Shown piece after piece: positions 18,179 through 26,095 of a stretch of DNA of 64,000 nt. Position 1 is the stretch's first letter, and every line of letters starts with the position of its first letter. The stretch covers positions 990,557 to 1,054,556 of the forward strand of contig NZ_BTTW01000003.1 in NCBI RefSeq assembly GCF_036245865.1, written 5' to 3'. The notes under the pieces are model-generated. The model made no database searches. It saw only the letters and a program-made list of their open reading frames with translations, and was not told the origin of the DNA. The stretch is from Corallococcus caeni (GTDB lineage: Bacteria > Myxococcota > Myxococcia > Myxococcales > Myxococcaceae). The position numbers and the translations under genes were made by a program.

Positions 18179-19269
18179 CACGCCACCTCGCGCGCCAGCT
18201 GCTCGTCGATGCGGACCTCGACCCCGCAGGCACGCAGGGTGGCCAGCGTCTCCTCGGGCCGGGGCTCATGCTCCGGGAACCACACGCCCGGGGGCGGCGG
18301 AGGTGCGCCATCCAGCCCCAGGAGCCGCTCCGCGCCCAGCAGCGCTCCCACAGCGGTGAGGTGGGCCTGTCCCCGCGGATCCACCATCTCGATGCGGACC
18401 TTCCCCCGCGCTCCCTCCACGTCCGCGACCCACGCCGCTTCACCTCCCGTGTTGCTGCCGGAGAGCAGCGCCCGGCGCAGCGACGTCCAGCGCGGATGCT
18501 GGAGCAGCCGCAGGATGCCCAGCCGCTGGAGCACGACGAGCGTCCAGGTCGCGGAGCCTGAGTCGAAGCCCAGCCGCGTCGTCACGGTGCGAGCGCCCAG
18601 CACCCGAGGCAGCGTCGCCTGTTCAGGGGTGTCGAGCCGGAACACCCGGGTCTGGCGTCCATCGGAGAACGTCACCCGCCGTCCGTCCGTCAGCGGCAGC
18701 ACGTGCCGCTCCTGTCCGTCCTCCGTCACCTCGAAGGACAGGCCCAGCCGGTCCATGTACTCCAGCGAATCGGGCCCGGCCTGATCCGCGAGCGCGAAGC
18801 GGATGGCCACCTCCACGCGCTCCAGGCGCCCCACCCTTCGCGCCGCCATCGCCACCAGGCGCGGCACCAGCCCCGCCATCCACGCGGAGCCGAGCACCAC
18901 CGGCGCGGCCGGCGTCGCACCGGAGAGCCGCAGCACCGTGGCCTTCAACCGGGACGTCCACCGGGTGATGTCCAGCACAGGCACGCCGGCGCGAGACGCC
19001 GCCAGCAGCAGCGTGTCATCCGGGTCGTTGACCAGGGACAGCACGGCCCGGGGCTTTCCCCCCAACGCCGCCAGCGCATCCGGAGAGCGGACATCCAGCG
19101 CGACGCCCTCCGCCCGCCCCAGACGCTCGGCCAGCTCCTTGGCGGGCGCTTCCCGGCGCCCGGCGATGAGCAACGGCAGGTCCGGGTGACGCTCCCGCAG
19201 CAACACGGCGAGCTGTGCACCCACCACTCCATAGCCACCCATCAGCAAAACCTGGCCTTCAGACTCCAT
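18178..19269 (-). CDS. saccharopine dehydrogenase-like NAD(P)-binding protein
   Basis: The 363-residue protein begins MESEGQVLLMGGYGVVGAQ, a Rossmann nucleotide-binding motif (GGYGVVG) at the extreme N-terminus, followed by LLIAGRR at the second strand end. This is the fold of saccharopine dehydrogenase-like and related trans-acting enoyl-reductase-type proteins. The lysine-pathway catalytic residues cannot be confirmed, so lysine metabolism should not be assumed. The start at 19269 has GGGGGA upstream; the extension to 19422 runs through the operator region and is excluded. It is the first gene of a two-gene operon with the TetR regulator, likely autoregulated. Confidence 0.78.
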   Translation of the reverse strand: MESEGQVLLMGGYGVVGAQLAVLLRERHPDLPLLIAGRREAPAKELAERLGRAEGVALDVRSPDALAALGGKPRAVLSLVNDPDDTLLLAASRAGVPVLDITRWTSRLKATVLRLSGATPAAPVVLGSAWMAGLVPRLVAMAARRVGRLERVEVAIRFALADQAGPDSLEYMDRLGLSFEVTEDGQERHVLPLTDGRRVTFSDGRQTRVFRLDTPEQATLPRVLGARTVTTRLGFDSGSATWTLVVLQRLGILRLLQHPRWTSLRRALLSGSNTGGEAAWVADVEGARGKVRIEMVDPRGQAHLTAVGALLGAERLLGLDGAPPPPPGVWFPEHEPRPEETLATLRACGVEVRIDEQLAREVA

Positions 19270-19314
19270 GGCGAATCCCCCGCGCAGGCACGGTTCCTTC
19301 CGTGACCCGTGACG

Positions 19315-19354
19315 AATATAGGTCGAATGACCTATTTCTTCACGACATTCGACC
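19315..19354 (-). promoter_or_regulatory. palindromic operator over a putative -10 box
   Basis: A perfect inverted repeat, ATAGGTC-GAAT-GACCTAT, spans 19318-19335. A second, longer-spaced perfect repeat uses GGTCGAATG (19321-19329) and CATTCGACC (19346-19354). On the minus strand, TATATT at 19320-19315 is a good -10 candidate; its end overlaps the first palindrome, and the -35 match is weak. The site lies about 50-85 bases before the saccharopine-dehydrogenase-like start, whose operon encodes a TetR protein. TetR repressors typically bind such symmetric sites, so this is inferred to be its operator. Confidence 0.6.
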
Positions 19355-19482
19355 GCGAGCGCTGGAAACGCCCTGCGCCGCTGCTTCGGCCGACGCCCAT
19401 TCGCCATCCTGGGGGCGCCCATGCGGGTCTTCCCTCGTGCTCGTCGCCGGGTGTGGCGGCCTGGGCGTGCTGAATGCCAGCT

Positions 19483-20871
19483 TCACCCAGCAGAAGTAGC
19501 CGAGGCCGCCGCCTCCAGCGCCGCGAGGATGAGGGGGAGATCTGCTGCGTCGGTCCGCCAGTTGGAGAAGGCCGCGCGCAGACCCGGGCGACCGGCGTAC
19601 TGCGTCGGGGTGAAGTGCACGCGCCCATCTGCTTGCAGCGCCTGAAGGAGGCGGTCACGGCGCGCGGCATCCCCCGAGCGCAACGCGAAGCAGACGATGT
19701 TCAACTTCACGGGGGCGAGCACCGCGTAGTGCGGTGACGCCGCGAGTCCCTCTCCCAGGTCACGTGCGAGCGCGCAGCTGCGCTCGACGAGCGCGCGGTG
19801 CCCGTCGCGACCGTAGGCCATGAGCGTCATCCACGCGGGCAGCGCCCGGAAGCGGCGCGAGTTCTCAGGCGTGCGGTGCAGCAGATCCGGCCCCTGGCCG
19901 AGATAGGCGGCCACCGCGCGGAAGACGCGCTCCTGCAACGCGAGGTGGCGCGTGAAGACGATGCCGGAGTCATAAGGGACGTTGAGCCACTTGTGGCCGT
20001 CCGCCGCGATCGAGTCCGCGTGGGCGAGCCCCCGCAGCAGCTGCGCATGCGCCGGGCTGCAGGCCGCGAAGATGCCGAAGGCACCATCCACGTGCAGCCA
20101 GGCCCCGTGGCGGCGGCACAACTGCCCCAGCGCCTCCAGGTCGTCGAAGTCCCCGGTGTTCACCTCTCCCGCGCTCGCGAGCACGATGGCCGGTGCGCCG
20201 CCGAGTGCCGCGAGCCGCGACTCGAGCGCCTGCGGGTCCATGACGGGCCGGTCCGGGAGGCAGGGGACACCCTCCACCGCGCGCCGTCCCATGCCGAGGA
20301 TGGAGAGCGCCTTGAGCACGCTCGCGTGCGGCGCGCCACCCAGCACCACGGGCCTCGGCAGGCCCCACAGCCCCTCCTCGCTCACGTCGTGCCCAAGCCG
20401 CTCCATCACCCACTGCCGGGCGGTGGCCAGCGAGACGAGGTTCGCCGCCGTCGCACCGCTCACGAAGGCGCCCTCGAAGGACTCCGGCAGGCCGAAGAGG
20501 GAGCGCAGGAGCCCCAGCGCTTCCCGCTCCACGCTGGTGGCGAGCGAGTCGCCGTCGTTGCTCACGTTCTGGTCGTACGCGGAGACGAGCCAGTCGCCCA
20601 CGAGCGCCGCGGGCGTGGTGCCGCCGGTGACGAAGCCGAGGTAGCGCGGCCCCGCTGAGCCGGAGAGCCCTGCCTCGTAGCGGCGGCGGAAGAGCGCGAG
20701 CGCGTCCCCGGCCCCCAGTCCCGCCTCGGGCAATCCCAGCGGCTCGGGCGGCGCGGGGCGGATGCACGCGGGGCGCTCGGGCAGGGCGGTAAGGAATTCG
20801 AGGGCACTCGCGCGGGCCTGTTCGAGCAGGTCCGGGAGCAGGGAGAGGTCACGGGAGAGCAGGTCACTCAT
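19483..20871 (-). CDS. PLP-dependent group II decarboxylase family protein
   Basis: The 462-residue enzyme has the fold-type I layout of pyridoxal-dependent (group II) decarboxylases. Features are SGATAANLVSLATAR (cofactor phosphate), AGEVNTGDFDDL, HVDGAFG (Asp pairing with the pyridine nitrogen) and ADGHKWLNVPYDSG (Schiff-base Lys, about residue 295). Family members decarboxylate aromatic amino acids, glutamate or diaminobutyrate; some instead act as aldehyde synthases. The substrate is not readable here. The start at 20871 has GCGGAG directly before it; the 26-residue extension to 20949 is not family-like. It is the same strand as the saccharopine-like gene downstream but is separated from it by 213 bases with that operator. 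Confidence 0.85.
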   Translation of the reverse strand: MSDLLSRDLSLLPDLLEQARASALEFLTALPERPACIRPAPPEPLGLPEAGLGAGDALALFRRRYEAGLSGSAGPRYLGFVTGGTTPAALVGDWLVSAYDQNVSNDGDSLATSVEREALGLLRSLFGLPESFEGAFVSGATAANLVSLATARQWVMERLGHDVSEEGLWGLPRPVVLGGAPHASVLKALSILGMGRRAVEGVPCLPDRPVMDPQALESRLAALGGAPAIVLASAGEVNTGDFDDLEALGQLCRRHGAWLHVDGAFGIFAACSPAHAQLLRGLAHADSIAADGHKWLNVPYDSGIVFTRHLALQERVFRAVAAYLGQGPDLLHRTPENSRRFRALPAWMTLMAYGRDGHRALVERSCALARDLGEGLAASPHYAVLAPVKLNIVCFALRSGDAARRDRLLQALQADGRVHFTPTQYAGRPGLRAAFSNWRTDAADLPLILAALEAAASATSAG

Positions 20872-20960
20872 CTCCGCGTGACACCGAGCACGATTCGCGG
20901 GTCCATGGGCGCGGAAGATACCACCCGGCTTCGGCTCCACACTTCCCACCTTGCACCGCT

Positions 20961-21506
20961 TCAGTCAGCGAAGGTGGGCGGCCGGGTCTCGGTGAGCTCG
21001 GGTGCGGGCGTGCCGCCGGACATGGCCAGGAGCCCCTTGAAGCAGCGGACGGCCAGGAGCCAGTTCTTCGGCGACTTCATGTCCAACCCGCCCAGGAGCT
21101 GTTTGAGCATGCTGAGCGTGTCGAAGTAGACGCGCTCACAGACGAGCTTCTCGGCCTCGTCGAAGATGAAGTACGCGCTCATGCGCACCCGGAAGCGGCT
21201 GCCCGTGGGCGGAATGGCGCCCAGCGGCCCCAGGTGGGTACCCATCAGCCAGAACTCGACGATGACGGCGTCATCGCTGTGTCGCAGGGCGATGATTTCA
21301 TGGTGCTGGTCCGGGAACGCCACGCGGGTTTCCCGGTAGTAGTCCCGCACCGCGCGGTCCCCGTCGTGCACCTTCATGGTGGGGACCAGCTCGTAGTGCG
21401 GATGCGGGAAGGTCGACAGGACGTCGTCCCAGTCCTGCCTCACCTCATCGCGAAAGTGATCCAGGACCAGCTTCTGTCGCGCCTTGCGTCTGACGTCTGT
21501 CGTCAC
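20961..21506 (-). CDS. SnoaL-like (NTF2-fold) protein
   Basis: The 181-residue protein, with a GTG start, shows the SnoaL-like polyketide-cyclase/NTF2-like pattern: an N-terminal helix pair (LVLDHFRDEVRQDWDDVLSTF), then curved-sheet strands (HEIIALRHSDDAVIVEFWLMGTHLG and GSRFRVRMSAYFIFDEAEKLVCERVYFD). Proteins of this fold bind small hydrophobic molecules, and some catalyse cyclisation or isomerisation; no catalytic set is certain here. GTG 21506 is chosen because GAGG lies 5 bases upstream and the longer frame to 21728 is Arg/Ser-rich non-family sequence. It lies 89 bases beyond the decarboxylase start on the same strand, so it could be the upstream gene of a small operon with it. Confidence 0.7.
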   Translation of the reverse strand: MTTDVRRKARQKLVLDHFRDEVRQDWDDVLSTFPHPHYELVPTMKVHDGDRAVRDYYRETRVAFPDQHHEIIALRHSDDAVIVEFWLMGTHLGPLGAIPPTGSRFRVRMSAYFIFDEAEKLVCERVYFDTLSMLKQLLGGLDMKSPKNWLLAVRCFKGLLAMSGGTPAPELTETRPPTFAD

Positions 21507-21582
21507 GGGGGCCTCGGGGGAATGGCGCGGGAGATCTACACCGCAGGAACCGCGCGCGTCCCCCACCCTCTCCTCCGCGCGC

Positions 21583-23196
21583 TCAAGGCTCGTTGAAGAT
21601 GAGCAGTCCGCGCGCGGTGTCCACCACGTAGACATACCCGTCGCCCGGGACGCGCATTCCGATGGCGCCCTCAAAGACAATGCCCAGCCGGTGCGGGTCG
21701 GTCTCGCGATAGGTGTTGAAGTAGGCAACTTCCTTGGGGAGCGTGGGATTGGCCACGTCGAACACGCGCACGCCTTCCTGGTACCAGGCGACGTACAGCC
21801 GGGTGCCCTTCAGGATCATGTTGTGGATGGAGGTGGTGGGGCGCAGCCGGTGCTCGGCGATGAGCTGGATGTGGGCCGGGTCGGTCACATCCAGCACGCG
21901 AAGGTGCGAGCCCTCCTGCTCACTGCCCTCGAACGCGATGGTGCGCCCCGCGAAGGTCCCCACCGCGCTGGCATGGCTGTATTGCCGGTTGTAGTGGTAC
22001 CGGCCCAACTCCTGGACCTGCAGCGGGTCGCTCGGGTCGGTGACCAGGAAGCCGATATCCGTGTGGTTGATGTAGAGGCGGCCGTCGTATGCGACGGCGT
22101 CGTGCGGATAGCTGGTGACGAACTCCTCCGACGTGAAGGTGAAGCGGTTGAGCAGGACTGGCTCGCGCGGTGACGTGATGTCGAAGATGAGCGTCTGCGA
22201 CGGCCGCAGCGCCATGGCGTAGAGCCGGTTGCCCTCCACGAACAGGGTGTGCACATCCAGGGGCGCGCCGCTGGGCACACTGCGGATGTAGGTCGGGTCC
22301 CCCGGATTCGAGATGTCATAGAGGATGACGCCCGAAGCGCGGGTGGCGATGTAGAGGACGTCGTCCTTGGCCCACGCGGCGTTCCAGTACCCATCGTCCG
22401 GAAGGGCAATGACCTTCTTCAGCACGGGGTGGCGGCGGTCACTGACGTCGAAGACAGTCAAACCGCCCGAGGGCATGTTCTTCTTGAGCTGGATGGACAC
22501 CACGTAGGCATGGTTCTTCGTGACGTAGACGTCCGCCGGAAAGCCAAGCCCGACGAAGGATTCCGAGACAAGGTTCATGCCCCCGGAGGACTCGGCCTCC
22601 CCTCGGCCCCAGACCATCCGCTCCGAGTCGAACGTCCCCTTCTCCACGAGCACCCCGTTGCGGCAGATCGCATAGCAGCCGGTGATGTGGTTGCGTTCCG
22701 GCGCGTCACAGCCCGCCAGCGCATACTTCGTGACCACGCCCCGGGACGAGGTGAAGCTGCTTGCGAGGTACATCCCCTGGTCATTGAACTGCTGCCGGGT
22801 GAGGGGATCGAAATTCAGGGTTCCGGCGCCGCCATCCTCCGGGAGCAGGATGCCGACGCCCCCCCATGGGTACTCGCCGGAGTTCGAGCGCAGCTCGGTC
22901 TGGTAGATGCCGTGCCGCTCCGCCTTGCCGAGCGCACCCAGGTTGCACTTCGACACGTCGAAGAGGGCCGGGGTGTCGCAGTCGAGCTGGGTTTCGAGTG
23001 GGGGCGTGAACTCGCAGGGAGCGAAGACGCCGCGGTCGATCCAGTCGCCTTTCTCCTCGATGGGGGTGGAGGTGCCGTCCCACGCCACGACAGGGGGCGT
23101 GCCGGCATCCGGCGTCCCCTGGGGGTCAGTGCAGGCCATCAGCAGCACGGGACAGATGAACAGCCACATTCCCAGGCACCGGGGAAGGCAAATCAT
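21583..23196 (-). CDS. LVIVD-repeat beta-propeller lipoprotein
   Basis: This 537-residue protein has a lipoprotein signal (LFICPVLLMAC) and a Pro/Asp-rich spacer. From about residue 215 there are at least six LVIVD-type repeats, recognisable as V/I-x-D-(V/I)-S/T-(N/D)-P units: VFDVSDRRHPV, LYDISNPGDPT, IFDITSPREPV, VTDPSDPLQV, VLDVTDPAHI and VFDVANPTLP. The series ends with YVYVVDTARGLLIFN. These fold as beta-propeller blades and are found in cell-surface proteins of unknown role. Several Cys in the N-terminal third could form disulfides. The start at 23196 has GGAGGCGA upstream. It is probably exposed on the outer membrane or periplasm; ligand unknown. Confidence 0.8.
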   Translation of the reverse strand: MICLPRCLGMWLFICPVLLMACTDPQGTPDAGTPPVVAWDGTSTPIEEKGDWIDRGVFAPCEFTPPLETQLDCDTPALFDVSKCNLGALGKAERHGIYQTELRSNSGEYPWGGVGILLPEDGGAGTLNFDPLTRQQFNDQGMYLASSFTSSRGVVTKYALAGCDAPERNHITGCYAICRNGVLVEKGTFDSERMVWGRGEAESSGGMNLVSESFVGLGFPADVYVTKNHAYVVSIQLKKNMPSGGLTVFDVSDRRHPVLKKVIALPDDGYWNAAWAKDDVLYIATRASGVILYDISNPGDPTYIRSVPSGAPLDVHTLFVEGNRLYAMALRPSQTLIFDITSPREPVLLNRFTFTSEEFVTSYPHDAVAYDGRLYINHTDIGFLVTDPSDPLQVQELGRYHYNRQYSHASAVGTFAGRTIAFEGSEQEGSHLRVLDVTDPAHIQLIAEHRLRPTTSIHNMILKGTRLYVAWYQEGVRVFDVANPTLPKEVAYFNTYRETDPHRLGIVFEGAIGMRVPGDGYVYVVDTARGLLIFNEP

Positions 23197-23378
23197 CGCT
23201 CGCCTCCATTGCTGACGGCGTACGACCGGTGCGTCCACATGCACTCACAGCGCGGAGCGGTTCTCGTCATGAAGAGAGGAGCCCCGCGCTACCGCCGTGA
23301 TGCACCCTCACTGAAGAGCAGGGCTTCCACCGTGTATTCACCCGGCGGCAACGTCGCGGCTCCCTCGACCCACGCCGC

Positions 23379-24011
23379 TCAGGCCCACTCCGTCAGCCCC
23401 TCGCGCTGGTACAGGGTCGCGAACGAAGGCCGCGCCTTCAACCGGGTGGCGACCGCGGCCAGGTGCGGCCACTCCGTGGCGGGCTTCGGCATGGCGCGGG
23501 ACCAGCGCATCAGCATGACGAGGTAGAAGTCCGCGACGCTGAGCGTCTTCCCCAGCAGGAAGGGGCCGTTCGCGGCGAGGTGCGCATCCAGCACCTGCCA
23601 CGCGCGCTCGATGCGGCCCGCGACGGTGGAGCGCACGGCTTCGGCATGCGCCTCGCCCGCAGGCTCGTGGGGGTACCACCACTGCCGGAACAGCGGCTGC
23701 ACCATGTTCGCCAGGTGGAACATCCACTGGTAGTAGGCCATGCGCGTCGCGCTTTCCGGCGCGGGAGCCAGGCTCGCCTCCGGATGGCGGTCCGCGAGGT
23801 ACATCGCCAGGGCCGCGGCCTCGAAGTGCGGCTTTCCGTCAATCAGCAGGGTCGGCACGACGCCATTCGGGTTGAGCGCCAGGTACTCGGGGCGCTTCTG
23901 CTGTCCGGCGCCGGTGTCGACGTGTTCCAGGGAGTGCGGCTGGCCGAGTTCGAGCAGCACCCAGTGCACCAGCATGCTGGCGGCACCGGGCGAATAGTAG
24001 AGCGTGTACAT
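23379..24011 (-). CDS. glutathione S-transferase family protein
   Basis: The 210-residue protein has the N-terminal thioredoxin-like domain of glutathione S-transferases (MYTLYYSPGAASMLVHWVLLELG, NPNGVVPTLLIDG with the cis-Pro, and FEAAALAMYLADRHP). The all-helical C-terminal domain includes GKTLSVADFYL (N-capping box). Such enzymes conjugate glutathione to electrophiles or act as isomerases or dehalogenases; the substrate is unknown. ATG 24011 has ACGGAGA upstream, and the longer start at 24038 breaks the domain start. It is divergent from another glutathione S-transferase across 92 bases. Confidence 0.85.
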   Translation of the reverse strand: MYTLYYSPGAASMLVHWVLLELGQPHSLEHVDTGAGQQKRPEYLALNPNGVVPTLLIDGKPHFEAAALAMYLADRHPEASLAPAPESATRMAYYQWMFHLANMVQPLFRQWWYPHEPAGEAHAEAVRSTVAGRIERAWQVLDAHLAANGPFLLGKTLSVADFYLVMLMRWSRAMPKPATEWPHLAAVATRLKARPSFATLYQREGLTEWA

Positions 24012-24103
24012 GCGGTCTCCGTGCGAACGGGGTGACAAGGTGCGGCATATCCTCTCAGGGAGAGCTCTGCACGCTCCATAAGCGCGCGCAGTAGGATGCG
24101 CGA

Positions 24104-24742
24104 ATGATCAAGGTCTACGGCTTCTCCCGAGTGAACAAGATGGCCCGCGGCAGGACCCGCGACCTGCGCGTGCTGTGGGCGCTGGAGGAGATGGGGCTGC
24201 CGTACGAGGTCGTGGGGATGGATCATCCGCAGCGCGACCTCGATACGCCCGCGTATCGCGCGCTCAACCCGTTCGGACAGATTCCGGCGATCGACGACGA
24301 CGGCGTGGTCGTCACCGAGTCCGGCGCGATCCTGCTCTACCTCGCCCGCAAGAGCGGCAAGCTGATGCCGTGTGACCTCGCCGGCGAAGCCCAGGTGCTG
24401 CGCTGGTGCGTCGCGGCGCTGAACACCATCGAAGTCCCGATCCTGACCGCGTGGTTCGTCGACCTGAACGGCGGCAAGGGCACCCAGGCGAGCGATGCGC
24501 TTCACCAGTGGGGGGACATGCGCCTGAAGCAGCTCGACGGCTGGCTCGAGGGCAGGGAGTTCGTCGCGACCGACGCGTTCACCGTCGCGGACCTCTTGAT
24601 GACACATGTGCTGGGCGCCGGCATCGACGAGAGTGTCGTCAAGGCCTATCCCAACGTGCTCGCCTTCCAGAAGCGCTGCATCGCGCGCCCGGCCTGGAAG
24701 AAGACGTTCGACGCCTACAACGACCGCGTCGAAGCGGCCTGA
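24104..24742 (+). CDS. glutathione S-transferase family protein
   Basis: The 212-residue protein shows the same fold as its divergent neighbour but clearly different sequence: MIKVYGFSRVNKMARGRTRDLRVLWALEEMGLPYEVV, NPFGQIPAIDDDG with the cis-Pro, TESGAILLYLA, and FTVADLLMTHVL in the helical domain. The TESGAI segment is the gamma-glutamyl-binding Ser region. The two genes are too dissimilar in the helical domain to be a recent tandem duplicate. Shared control from the 92-base intergenic region is possible, but no operator is evident. Confidence 0.85.
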   Translation: MIKVYGFSRVNKMARGRTRDLRVLWALEEMGLPYEVVGMDHPQRDLDTPAYRALNPFGQIPAIDDDGVVVTESGAILLYLARKSGKLMPCDLAGEAQVLRWCVAALNTIEVPILTAWFVDLNGGKGTQASDALHQWGDMRLKQLDGWLEGREFVATDAFTVADLLMTHVLGAGIDESVVKAYPNVLAFQKRCIARPAWKKTFDAYNDRVEAA

Positions 24743-24840
24743 GCGCTGCGCGCCGCGGCACCGGGCGCATGGACTGGACGGCTGACGAGTCCTACCGGAC
24801 CGCGATGCGCGGGGTCCGGTTGGTATAGCGTCCGCCCTCC

Positions 24841-25809
24841 ATGCGCCCTCTACACATCACCACCCCCTTGCTCCCCCACGATGCGCTCTCGGCTTCGCTC
24901 GGCAAGGACGTGCTGCTCAAGCTGGAGAGTCTGCAGCCTTCAGGATCGTTCAAGCTGCGCGGCATCGGGAGGCTGTGTCAGCGGGCGGTGGAGACCGGCA
25001 CGCGGCAATTCATCTGCCCCTCCGGTGGCAATGCCGGCTTCGCCGCGGCGGTTGCCGGGCGTGCCCTGGGCGTGCCCACCACCATCGTGGTCCCCCATTC
25101 GACACCGGAGTCGGTGCGTCGGCAGATCGCCGCACTCGACGCGTCGGTGGTGGTGCACGGCGCCGTCTGGGACGAAGCCAATGAAGAGGCCCTGCGCCGC
25201 TGCGCCACTGGGGAAGCCACCTATGTGCCGCCGTTCGACCACCCGGACATCTGGGACGGCAACGCCACACTCATCGACGAGGCGGTGGCCCAGGCCCAGG
25301 ATGGCTTTGACGTGGTGGTGTGCGCGGTAGGAGGCGGCGGGCTCATGTGCGGGGTGCTGGAGGGGCTTCACCGCAACAAGCTGTCGCACGTGCCAGTCAT
25401 TGCCGTGGAGACCGAAGGTGCCGCTTCACTGCACGCCGCGGTGAACGCCGACAAGCTCGTCACACTGCCAGCCATCACCTCCATCGCAACCACGCTTGGC
25501 GCCAAGCGCGTGGCGCCCGCGGCCTTCGAATGGACGCGCCGCCACCCGATCCACAGCGTAACGGTGAGCGATACGCAGGCGCTCGATGCGTGTCTGCAGT
25601 TCGCTGACGACCTGCGCATCCTCGTCGAACCCGCATGCGGCGCCGCCCTCGCGGTCGCGTACCAGGGGCTCGACGTGCTGGCTCCCTATCGCCGGCCCCT
25701 CCTCGTTGTTTGCGGTGGCATTGCCGTGGACCTGGCGAAGCTCGTGACGTGGCGCGAGGAGCAGGCTTCCCGTCGAGCAATGGCCAGGGGTGTGCCGGCG
25801 GGCCCCTGA
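24841..25809 (+). CDS. serine/threonine dehydratase-like PLP enzyme
   Basis: The 322-residue fold-type II PLP enzyme probably deaminates L-serine or L-threonine. The Schiff-base Lys lies in LQPSGSFKLRG (about residue 40), the substrate loop is SGGNAGFA, the phosphate-binding glycine loop is VGGGGLMCG, and a Cys in VVCGGIAVD follows near the C-terminus. It lacks an ACT regulatory domain, so it resembles the short, catabolic serine dehydratase/threonine ammonia-lyase group. The ATG at 24841 has no clear ribosome site, so the message may be leaderless or the start slightly different. It stands alone, 98 bases after the glutathione S-transferase. Confidence 0.8.
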   Translation: MRPLHITTPLLPHDALSASLGKDVLLKLESLQPSGSFKLRGIGRLCQRAVETGTRQFICPSGGNAGFAAAVAGRALGVPTTIVVPHSTPESVRRQIAALDASVVVHGAVWDEANEEALRRCATGEATYVPPFDHPDIWDGNATLIDEAVAQAQDGFDVVVCAVGGGGLMCGVLEGLHRNKLSHVPVIAVETEGAASLHAAVNADKLVTLPAITSIATTLGAKRVAPAAFEWTRRHPIHSVTVSDTQALDACLQFADDLRILVEPACGAALAVAYQGLDVLAPYRRPLLVVCGGIAVDLAKLVTWREEQASRRAMARGVPAGP

Positions 25810-25882
25810 ACCCAGCGCGTCATGCAGATGGCTGACGCCGCACCTCCGGGATTTCTTTTCCAGACTTGAATGCATTTCGACC

Positions 25883-25917
25883 CAGCCCCAAGGCCAGCCC
25901 GTCTGGCCATGGGGCTG
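25883..25917. other. 15-bp-arm hairpin in the gap before the peroxidase
   Basis: The arms CAGCCCCAAGGCCAG (25883-25897) and CTGGCCATGGGGCTG (25903-25917) pair with a single mismatch around a 5-base loop. It lies 74 bases after the dehydratase stop. No T-tract follows on either strand, so it is not a standard intrinsic terminator, though it could stop transcription or protect a message end. The flanking gap 25810-26095 is noticeably AT-richer than its surroundings. Confidence 0.5.
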
Positions 25918-26035
25918 TGACGATCCGCGCCATGCCCTCATCAACATTGCATGGAGATTGTTTTTGATGTCATTGCGGACCCGGGGACTGCAATCCTTGC
26001 TCCACTCCAAATCCAAATCTTGCCACACTTTCATG

Positions 26036-26065
26036 ATGACAAGCGGACAATGACAATTGTATGAA
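26036..26065 (+). promoter_or_regulatory. possible sigma70-type promoter for the peroxidase
   Basis: ATGACA (26036-26041, five of six matches to the -35 consensus) is followed after 18 bases by TATGAA (26060-26065, four of six -10 matches). Transcription would begin about 25 bases before the peroxidase start. It lies in the AT-rich gap; the match is moderate and myxobacterial promoters are poorly predictable. Confidence 0.35.
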
Positions 26066-26095
26066 GCGCAAGCATTGAAGCGAGGGGGAGTGCAC

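Noticed and set aside
18178..19269. Lysine-pathway saccharopine dehydrogenase
   Set aside because: Only the nucleotide-binding fold is clear; pathway-specific residues and neighbours are absent.
19401..19499. Short plus-strand frame with a lipobox-like LVLVAGCGG
   Set aside because: There is no start codon or ribosome site in position and only about 15 residues follow; at most a remnant.
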